A DNA stretch of 64,000 nt, taken from contig JBDZVD010000009.1 in the NCBI GenBank assembly GCA_040255525.1, forward strand, positions 36,476 through 100,475, in the 5' to 3' direction. The translations under genes and the position numbers were made by a program. The notes beneath the pieces were generated by a model. The model did no database searches. It saw only the letters and a list, made by a program, of their open reading frames with translations, and was not told where the DNA came from. Below, piece by piece: positions 58,552 through 64,000 of this stretch (position 1 is the stretch's first letter; each line of letters opens with the position of its first letter). This stretch comes from Rugosimonospora sp040255525 (lineage in GTDB: Bacteria; Actinomycetota; Actinomycetes; Mycobacteriales; Micromonosporaceae).

Positions 58552-59094
58552 TCACTTCTTACCGGCCTTTCCAGCCTTGCGGCGGATGACCTCGCCCTGG
58601 TACTTCACGCCCTTGCCCTTGTACGGCTCCGGCGGCCGGATCTTCCGGATGTTCGCGGCGACCTCGCCGACCTGCTGCTTGTCGATGCCCTCGACGCTGA
58701 ACACGGTCGGGCGCTCGACGGTGAACTTGATGCCGTCCGGCGCGGTCACGGTCACCGGGTGCGAGAAGCCCAGAGCAAACTCCAGGTCCTGCCCCTTGGC
58801 CTGTACCCGGTAACCGGTGCCGTTGATCTCCAGGGTCTTCCGGTACCCGGTGGTGACGCCCACGATCATGTTGTTGACCAGGGTGCGCGACAGGCCGTGC
58901 AGCTCCTTGGAGCGGCGCTCGTCGTTCGGCCGTACCACGTTGAGCACGCCGTCCTCGCTCCGCTCGGCCGTGATCGGCTCCGCGAGTGTGTGCGACAGCT
59001 GCCCCTTCGGGCCCTTGACGATCACGGTCTGGCCGTTGATGGTCACGTCGACCCCGGCGGGAACCGTGATCGGCTTACGTCCAATGCGCGACAT
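58552..59094 (-). CDS. rplF: 50S ribosomal protein L6 (uL6)
   Basis: A 180-residue L6 made of two repeats: MSRIGRKPITVPAGVDVTIN, GPKGQLSHTLAEPIT, and the C-terminal GVDKQ-like loop with RPPEPYKGKGVKYQGEVIRR. Lies between rpsH (16 bases) and rplR. Confidence 0.97.
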   Translation of the reverse strand: MSRIGRKPITVPAGVDVTINGQTVIVKGPKGQLSHTLAEPITAERSEDGVLNVVRPNDERRSKELHGLSRTLVNNMIVGVTTGYRKTLEINGTGYRVQAKGQDLEFALGFSHPVTVTAPDGIKFTVERPTVFSVEGIDKQQVGEVAANIRKIRPPEPYKGKGVKYQGEVIRRKAGKAGKK

Positions 59095-59110
59095 GTTGTG
59101 CAGCCTCCCG

Positions 59111-59518
59111 CTACCAGACCCAGGCGAGGACTTCCCCGCCCACGTTTCGCTTGCGGGCCTGCCGGTCGGTCAGCAGCCCCTGGGACGTCGAGACGATCGC
59201 GACACCCAGTCCGCCGAGTACGCGCGGCAGCTCCGGCGCCTTCACGTACACCCGCAGGCCGGGCTTCGAGACCCGGCGGATCCCGGCCAGGCTGCGCTCG
59301 CGGTTCGGGCCGAACTTGAGGTCCACCGTGAGGGTCTTGCCGACGACGCCCTCCGCCGGTTCCTGCACCGACCAGCTGGAGATGTACCCCTCGGCCTTGA
59401 GGACCTCGGCGATGTTCGCCTTGATCTTCGAGTACGGCATGGTCACCCGGTCGTGGTACGCCTGATTGGCGTTGCGCACCCGGGTCAACATGTCCGCGAT
59501 CGGATCAGTCATGGTCAT
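59111..59518 (-). CDS. rpsH: 30S ribosomal protein S8 (uS8)
   Basis: A 135-residue S8, an early assembly protein. MTMTDPIADMLTRVRNANQA at the start, KPGLRVYVKAPELPRVLGGL and ISTSQG-like VSTSQGLLTDRQARKRNVGG at the end. In E. coli S8 represses the spc operon; a similar control here is possible but not visible. Confidence 0.97.
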   Translation of the reverse strand: MTMTDPIADMLTRVRNANQAYHDRVTMPYSKIKANIAEVLKAEGYISSWSVQEPAEGVVGKTLTVDLKFGPNRERSLAGIRRVSKPGLRVYVKAPELPRVLGGLGVAIVSTSQGLLTDRQARKRNVGGEVLAWVW

Positions 59519-59576
59519 GGTCAGGTCGTACCTTTCTCGCCGCGGTTCCCTGTCCGGGCCTTCGGCGAAGAGTCAT

Positions 59577-59762
59577 CTACCAGGAAGCTTTCGATACGCC
59601 GGGAAGCTCGCCGCGGTGGCCCATCTCCCGGATGCACACGCGGCACAGCCCGAACTTGCGGTAGACCGCCTTGGGCCGCCCGCACCGCTGGCAGCGGGTG
59701 TACGCGCGCACCGAGAACTTCGGCTTCGCGGCTGCCTTGATGATCAGCGCCTTCTTCGCCAT
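59577..59762 (-). CDS. rpsN: 30S ribosomal protein S14 (uS14), zinc-type
   Basis: 61 residues, the short C+ type: MAKKALIIKAAAKPKFSVRA, CQRCGRPKAV and FGLCRVCIREM hold the four zinc cysteines. ATG 2 bases after the rplE stop. Confidence 0.97.
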   Translation of the reverse strand: MAKKALIIKAAAKPKFSVRAYTRCQRCGRPKAVYRKFGLCRVCIREMGHRGELPGVSKASW

Positions 59763-59764
59763 GG

Positions 59765-60373
59765 TCAGCTCTCCTTGCTCGGGTCCTCACGGAACGGGAA
59801 GCCGAGCAGCCTCAGCAGCGCCCGACCCTCCGCGTCCGTGCGCGCGGTGGTCACCACGGTGATGTCCATGCCCCTGGTGCGATCGATCCGGTCCTGGTCG
59901 ATCTCGTGGAACACCGACTGCTCGGTCAGCCCGAACGTGTAGTTGCCGTGGCCGTCCAGCTTGCGGCCGTCCAGGCCGCGGAAGTCGCGGATACGCGGCA
60001 GCGCGATCGACAGCAGCCGGTCCAGGAACTCCCACATCCGGTCGCCGCGCAGGGTCACCTTCGCGCCGATCGGCATGCCCTCGCGCAGCTTGAACTGCGC
60101 GATCGACTTGGTCGCCCGCCGTACCTGCGGCTTCTGGCCGGTGATCGCGGCCAGGTCGCGGACGGCACCGTCGATCAACTTGGCGTCCCGGGCGGCTTCG
60201 CCCACACCCATGTTGACGACGATCTTCACCAGGCCCGGTACCTGCATCGGGTTCGCGTAGCCGTACTGCTCACGCAGCTTGCCCGCGATCTCGCTGCGGT
60301 ACCGCTCCTTCAGGCGCGGACGGGACGCCGCGGCGGTGTCCGCCTCGCTTCGAGTCTTGACGTCAGTCATCAC
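59765..60373 (-). CDS. rplE: 50S ribosomal protein L5 (uL5)
   Basis: A 202-residue L5 that carries 5S rRNA and contacts P-site tRNA. The core has YANPMQVPGLVKIVVNMGVG, GAKVTLRGDRMWEFLDRLLS and FGLTEQSVFHEIDQDRIDRT. About 20 residues longer than E. coli L5 at the amino end. Its ATG overlaps the rplX stop by four bases. Confidence 0.97.
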   Translation of the reverse strand: MMTDVKTRSEADTAAASRPRLKERYRSEIAGKLREQYGYANPMQVPGLVKIVVNMGVGEAARDAKLIDGAVRDLAAITGQKPQVRRATKSIAQFKLREGMPIGAKVTLRGDRMWEFLDRLLSIALPRIRDFRGLDGRKLDGHGNYTFGLTEQSVFHEIDQDRIDRTRGMDITVVTTARTDAEGRALLRLLGFPFREDPSKES

Positions 60374-60684
60374 AGGTCCTTACCAGAACGACGCGCGACG
60401 CGGATCTTCGTGCCATTGTCGTCGATGCGGTAGCCGACACGGGTCGGCGCTCCGTCCGAGTCGACGACCATCACGTTGGAGACGTGGATCGGCGCCTCCT
60501 GCGTGACGATGCCTCCGGTCTTCGCGCCGCGCTGAGTGGTGCGAATGCGGGTGTGCTTCTTGACCCGGTTCACGCCTTCGACGAGGACCTTGTCCAGGCG
60601 AGGGTAGGCCGCGATGACCTTGCCCTTCATGCCCTTGTCCCGACCGGCGATGACCATGACCGTGTCGCCCTTCTTGACCTTCAC
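60370..60684 (-). CDS. rplX: 50S ribosomal protein L24 (uL24)
   Basis: A 104-residue assembly-initiator protein with a KOW motif: VKKGDTVMVIAGRDKGMKGK, then VNRVKKHTRIRTTQRGAKTG and PIHVSNVMVVD. Lies 3 bases after rplN and overlaps rplE. Confidence 0.97.
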   Translation of the reverse strand: MKVKKGDTVMVIAGRDKGMKGKVIAAYPRLDKVLVEGVNRVKKHTRIRTTQRGAKTGGIVTQEAPIHVSNVMVVDSDGAPTRVGYRIDDNGTKIRVARRSGKDL

Positions 60685-60687
60685 GGT

Positions 60688-61056
60688 CTACAACACCTCC
60701 GGTGCGAGCGAGATGATCTTCATGAACCGCTTGTCCCGCAGCTCACGGCCGACCGGGCCGAAGATACGGGTACCGCGCGGGTCGCCGCCGTCCCTGATGA
60801 TCACGGCGGCGTTCTCGTCGAAGCGGATGTACGAGCCGTCCGGGCGGCGCTTCTCCTTGGCCGTGCGCACGACGACCGCCTTGACGACGTCGCCCTTCTT
60901 CACACCGGCACCCGGGATGGCGTCCTTGACGGTAGCCACGATGACATCGCCGATGCTGGCGTAGCGCCGACCGGAGCCGCCGAGAACCCGGATGCACAGG
61001 ATCTCCCGGGCTCCGGTGTTGTCGGCGACGCGCAGCCGCGTCTCCTGCTGGATCAC
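60688..61056 (-). CDS. rplN: 50S ribosomal protein L14 (uL14)
   Basis: A 122-residue L14 of the inter-subunit bridge. MIQQETRLRVADNTGAREIL at the start, DVIVATVKDAIPGAGVKKGD and FGPVGRELRDKRFMKIISLA at the end. The 103-base gap to rpsQ contains a hairpin and a tandem repeat. Confidence 0.97.
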   Translation of the reverse strand: MIQQETRLRVADNTGAREILCIRVLGGSGRRYASIGDVIVATVKDAIPGAGVKKGDVVKAVVVRTAKEKRRPDGSYIRFDENAAVIIRDGGDPRGTRIFGPVGRELRDKRFMKIISLAPEVL

Positions 61057-61080
61057 GTCATTCTCCTATGTCTGCCAGTT

Positions 61081-61160
61081 CTCCGCCGCCGACGACGGCG
61101 GAGCTTGGCGGAACGTCCTGCCTACTGGTGAACTCGCTCGCTCTGCCGAACTCGCTCGCT
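61081..61160 (-). repeat. Hairpin and 18-base tandem repeat between rpsQ and rplN
   Basis: CTCCGCCG/CGGCGGAG stem (61081-61103), then two 18-base copies of CTGxxGAACTCGCTCGCT (61125-61142 and 61143-61160), the second running into the rpsQ stop. A spacer feature inside a normally tight operon. Confidence 0.75.
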
Positions 61161-61435
61161 CACTTGGCCTTCTCGAGGATCTCCACGATCCGCCACCGCT
61201 TCGTCGCGGACAACGGACGGGTCTCCATCAGCAGCACCCGATCGCCGATGCCGCACGCGTTCTGCTCGTCGTGCGCCTTCAGCTTGCTGGTACGCCGGAG
61301 CACCTTGCCGTACAGCGGGTGCTTGACCCGGTCCTCGACCTCGACGACAACCGTCTTGTCCATCTTGTCGCTGACCACGTAACCTTCGCGAACCTTGCGA
61401 CGGTTGCGCGGGGTGACGTCAGTCTCGGTACTCAT
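61160..61435 (-). CDS. rpsQ: 30S ribosomal protein S17 (uS17)
   Basis: A 91-residue S17: RNRRKVREGYVVSDKMDKTV, VKHPLYGKVLRRTSKLKAHD and SATKRWRIVEILEKA. Four-base overlap (ATGA) with rpmC. Confidence 0.97.
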   Translation of the reverse strand: MSTETDVTPRNRRKVREGYVVSDKMDKTVVVEVEDRVKHPLYGKVLRRTSKLKAHDEQNACGIGDRVLLMETRPLSATKRWRIVEILEKAK

Positions 61436-61668
61436 GCCTCAACCACCTCAGTCGGCGCGGCGGACAGGCCCAGCTCGCGCTCGCGCATGATCGTGTAGAT
61501 CCGGGCGATCTCCTTGCGGATGACCTGGAGCCGCCGGTTGTTGTCCAGCTGCCCGGTCGCGCCCTGCACACGCAGGTTGAACAGCTCAGCCTTGGCCTCC
61601 CGCAGCCGCGTGACGAGGTCCTCCTCGGACAGCTCACGCAGCTCGACAGCCGTGGTGCCCGCTGCCAT
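61432..61668 (-). CDS. rpmC: 50S ribosomal protein L29 (uL29)
   Basis: A 78-residue L29 near the exit tunnel: LRELSEEDLVTRLREAKAEL, then FNLRVQGATGQLDNNRRLQV and IARIYTIMRERELG. TGATG overlap with rplP. Confidence 0.97.
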   Translation of the reverse strand: MAAGTTAVELRELSEEDLVTRLREAKAELFNLRVQGATGQLDNNRRLQVIRKEIARIYTIMRERELGLSAAPTEVVEA

Positions 61669-62093
61669 CAGCCCTCAGCCCCTTCGCGTGTAACGATGCG
61701 GCACTTCATCGGAAGCTTGTGGATGGCGCGGCGAAGCGCCTCGCGAGCGATCGACTCGTTCGGGAAGGACATCTCGAAGAGAATCCGACCCGGCTTGATG
61801 TTCGCGACCCACCACTCCGGTGAACCCTTACCGGAACCCATCCGGGTCTCGGCCGGCTTCTTCGTGATGGCCTGGTCCGGGAAGATCGTGATCCAGACCT
61901 TGCCGCCACGGCGGATGTGCCGGTTCATGGCGATACGAGCGGCCTCGATCTGGCGGTTCGTGACGTACGCCGATTCGAGCGCCTGGATGCCGAACTCGCC
62001 GAACGCCACCCGGGTACCGCCCTTCGCCGCACCGTGCCGGTCCGGGTGGTGCGGCTTGCGGAAGCCCTTCGGGGGCTTACGCGGCATCAGCAT
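61668..62093 (-). CDS. rplP: 50S ribosomal protein L16 (uL16)
   Basis: A 141-residue L16 near the A site. HHPDRHGAAKGGTRVAFGEF, YVTNRQIEAARIAMNRHIRR and ETRMGSGKGSPEWWVANIKP. ATG 62093 lies 3 bases after the rpsC stop; ATG 62087 is possible. Confidence 0.96.
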   Translation of the reverse strand: MLMPRKPPKGFRKPHHPDRHGAAKGGTRVAFGEFGIQALESAYVTNRQIEAARIAMNRHIRRGGKVWITIFPDQAITKKPAETRMGSGKGSPEWWVANIKPGRILFEMSFPNESIAREALRRAIHKLPMKCRIVTREGAEG

Positions 62094-62096
62094 CTT

Positions 62097-62948
62097 TCAG
62101 CCCTCCTGCTGCTCTACCGGCGCGGCAGGAGCCTCGCCAGCTTCGGTACTCACCGCGACCGGGCCGCCCGTGGTGGTCGGCTCGGCCGCCGCGCGACCCG
62201 CCTCGGTACCGCCCTGCGTGGTACCCGACGACCCGGAGCGCAGCCTGCGCGGACGCTCGGGACGGTCGCCACGCTCGCGGCGCGGGCGCGACGGGCCGGT
62301 CTCGGCCGGAGCTTCCCGACCGGGTACCGCGTCGCCCTTGTAGATCCAGACCTTCACGCCGATGCGGCCGAAGGTGGTGCGCGCCTCGAAGAACCCGTAC
62401 TCGATGTTGGCCCGCAGCGTGTGCAGCGGAACCCGGCCCTCGCGGTAGAACTCGCTCCGCGACATCTCCGCGCCGCCCAGGCGACCGGCGCACTGCACCC
62501 GGATGCCCTTGACGATCGGGTTCTTCATCGCGGACTGCATCGCCTTGCGCATCGCCCGCCGGAAGCTGACCCGGCTGGACAGCTGCTCGGCGATGCCCTG
62601 CGCGACCAGCTGGGCATCCGACTCGGGGCTCTTCACCTCGAGGATGTTCAGCTGGACCTGCTTGCCGGTCAGCTTCTCCAACTCGCCGCGGATCCGGTCC
62701 GCCTCGGCGCCCTTGCGACCGATGACGATGCCCGGCCGGGCGGTGTGGATGTCGATGCGGACCCGGTCGCGGGTGCGCTCGATGTCCACCTTGGAGATGC
62801 CGGCCCGCTCCAGGCCGCGGGACATCATCCGCCGGATCCGTACGTCCTCGGCGATGTAGTCCTTGTACAGCTTGTCGGCGTACCAGCGGCTCTTCCAGTC
62901 CGTCGAGATGCCGAGCCGGAACCCGTGCGGGTGAACCTTCTGACCCAT
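62097..62948 (-). CDS. rpsC: 30S ribosomal protein S3 (uS3)
   Basis: A 283-residue S3 at the mRNA entry. KH domain with VIGRKGAEADRIRGELEKLT, then EYGFFEARTTFGRIGVKVWI. The last about 70 residues are an Arg/Ala/Glu/Pro-rich tail longer than in E. coli. TAATG-type overlap with rplV. Confidence 0.97.
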   Translation of the reverse strand: MGQKVHPHGFRLGISTDWKSRWYADKLYKDYIAEDVRIRRMMSRGLERAGISKVDIERTRDRVRIDIHTARPGIVIGRKGAEADRIRGELEKLTGKQVQLNILEVKSPESDAQLVAQGIAEQLSSRVSFRRAMRKAMQSAMKNPIVKGIRVQCAGRLGGAEMSRSEFYREGRVPLHTLRANIEYGFFEARTTFGRIGVKVWIYKGDAVPGREAPAETGPSRPRRERGDRPERPRRLRSGSSGTTQGGTEAGRAAAEPTTTGGPVAVSTEAGEAPAAPVEQQEG

Positions 62949-63514
62949 TACTCGGTCTCCTCCTCGGCAGCAGCCGCTGGGGTGTTCGTGGCGGCGGGCT
63001 CCTTCGCCGGCGCCTTCTTGGCTGCCTTCTTCGCGGGAGCCTCGGTGGCGGCCGGTTCCTCGGTTCCGGCCGGCGCCGCGGGCGCCGCCTTCGCCGGGGC
63101 GGCCTTCCTCACCGGCCGGATCGGTGCGGCCTGGACCGACTCCACCGCGATGGTGATGTGGCAGGTCCGCTTTCGGATCCGGTACGCCCGGCCCTGTGCC
63201 CGCGGCCGGAAGCGCTTGAGCGTCGGGCCCTCGTCGACGTACGCCTCGCTGACCAGCAGCGAGTCGGGGTCGAGCCGCTCGTTGTTCTCCGCGTTCGCGA
63301 TCGCTGAAGCCAGCACCTTGTAGACCGGCTCGCTGGCGGCCTGCGGCGCGAACTGCAGCACGGTCAGCGCGTCCTTCGCGGGCAGCCCGCGGACGAGGTC
63401 GACCACGCGGCGCGCCTTCGTCGCGGAGACGCGCACGTGCCTGGCAACCGCACGGGCGCCCGGCAGCACGGCGTCGCCAGAGCTCGCGGGTCGGCGTTGC
63501 GTGTTCGTTGGCAT
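62948..63514 (-). CDS. rplV: 50S ribosomal protein L22 (uL22)
   Basis: A 188-residue L22 lining the exit tunnel. ARHVRVSATKARRVVDLVRG, EAYVDEGPTLKRFRPRAQGR and ITIAVES. A tail of about 55 residues (KAAPAKAAPAAPAGTEEPAA and similar) extends past the core, common in Micromonosporales and related actinobacteria. Confidence 0.97.
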   Translation of the reverse strand: MPTNTQRRPASSGDAVLPGARAVARHVRVSATKARRVVDLVRGLPAKDALTVLQFAPQAASEPVYKVLASAIANAENNERLDPDSLLVSEAYVDEGPTLKRFRPRAQGRAYRIRKRTCHITIAVESVQAAPIRPVRKAAPAKAAPAAPAGTEEPAATEAPAKKAAKKAPAKEPAATNTPAAAAEEETE

Positions 63515-63546
63515 CGGTGTCCTTACCTAACTGTCCGCTGGTCCGC

Positions 63547-63828
63547 TTACCGGCGCCGGCTCTTGCGGTCGTCCTTCTCGTGACCCTTGAACGTGCGGGT
63601 CAGAGCGAACTCACCGAGCTTGTGGCCGACCATCGACTCGGTCACGTACACGGGCACGTGCTTGCGCCCGTCGTGAACGGCGATCGTGTGCCCGAGCATC
63701 TCCGGGGTGATCGTCGACCGCCGCGACCAGGTCTTGATGACGTTCTTGGAATTCCTGTCGTTCTGCGCTTCCACCTTCTTCATCAGGTGGTCGTCGACGA
63801 ACGGGCCCTTCTTCAGGCTGCGAGGCAT
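63547..63828 (-). CDS. rpsS: 30S ribosomal protein S19 (uS19)
   Basis: A 93-residue S19 of the 30S head: MPRSLKKGPFVDDHLMKKVE, TIAVHDGRKHVPVYVTESMV and GEFALTRTFKGHEKDDRKSR. 32 bases upstream of rplV. Confidence 0.97.
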   Translation of the reverse strand: MPRSLKKGPFVDDHLMKKVEAQNDRNSKNVIKTWSRRSTITPEMLGHTIAVHDGRKHVPVYVTESMVGHKLGEFALTRTFKGHEKDDRKSRRR

Positions 63829-63846
63829 ATCTACTCAGAACCTTCC

Positions 63847-64000
63847 TCAGCCGCGCTTGCGGTTGGCGTAGCGGCGGCGGACGATCAGCCGGTCGCTCGG
63901 CTTGCCCTTGCGACGGGTACGGCCCTCGGGCTTGCCGTTCGGGTTGACCGGGTGGCGACCACCGGAGGTCTTGCCCTCACCACCACCGTGCGGGTGGTCG
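63847..64000 (-). CDS. rplB: 50S ribosomal protein L2 (uL2), C-terminal part
   Basis: The last 51 codons of rplB, cut by the right edge. The end DHPHGGGEGKTSGGRHPVNP, then SDRLIVRRRYANRKRG, contains the conserved peptidyl-transferase-proximal His loop. 18 bases before rpsS. Confidence 0.95.
   Translation of the reverse strand, partial: DHPHGGGEGKTSGGRHPVNPNGKPEGRTRRKGKPSDRLIVRRRYANRKRG

Noticed and set aside
1..64000. tRNA genes, insertion sequences, prophage or integrase
   Set aside because: None seen by eye on either strand; a tRNA or Rfam scan would be needed to confirm absence.

Overview
The window comes from the chromosome of a very high-GC actinomycete. WhiB- and BldM-type developmental regulators, a conservon, a rok7B7-xylFGH-like locus, zinc-ribbon forms of S4, S14 and L36, and an actinobacterial guaB/groEL/tsaD/alr/glmS/ribosomal gene order point to Micromonosporales (inference; an Actinocatenispora-like genome would fit, but the genus is not proven). 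Most genes are on the minus strand. No tRNA, rRNA, insertion sequence, prophage or CRISPR array was found.

Layout. 1-5.3 kb: guaB3 (cut by the window edge), guaB, a DUF5319 gene, a BldM-like orphan regulator, a WhiD-like regulator and a polytopic sulfite-oxidase-type molybdoenzyme. 5.4-7.9 kb: groES-groEL under two CIRCE operators, with a strong terminator. 8.0-12.8 kb: xylose-type ABC transporter (xylFGH) plus a ROK repressor, with inverted repeats upstream. 12.8-14.5 kb: THUMP-like methyltransferase and YbaK deacylase. 14.5-17.3 kb: a three-gene type VII secretion satellite (WXG-like protein, PPE-like protein, mycosin) containing a patch of markedly lower GC. 17.4-27.3 kb: compact housekeeping run tsaD, rimI, tsaB, tsaE, udg, hydrolase, alr, nnr, acpS, glmS, mostly overlapping by a few bases. 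27.5-29.9 kb: glmM, then rpsI and rplM, separated by a textbook intrinsic terminator.

29.9-48.0 kb lies between rplM and truA, which are close neighbours in many actinobacteria. It is an accessory block: a repeat-rich intergenic stretch, a HemD/winged-helix (NnaR-like) regulator, a conservon (cvnABCD), a divergent solute-binding lipoprotein with an ABC ATPase but no permease, a membrane protein with a very long repetitive tail, thiC behind a TPP riboswitch, an ABC-F ATPase, an RsmC-like methyltransferase and a Pro/Gly-rich single-pass membrane protein.

48.0-64.0 kb: truA, rplQ, rpoA, rpsD, rpsK, rpsM, rpmJ, infA, a DUF1707 protein, map, adk, secY, rplO, rpmD, rpsE, rplR, rplF, rpsH, rpsN, rplE, rplX, rplN, rpsQ, rpmC, rplP, rpsC, rplV, rpsS and the end of rplB. 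This is the classical S10/spc/alpha order, read right to left. The minus-strand core supplies translation, protein export, nucleotide, cell-wall precursor and t6A-tRNA functions. The accessory genes add sugar uptake, signalling, type VII secretion and developmental regulation.
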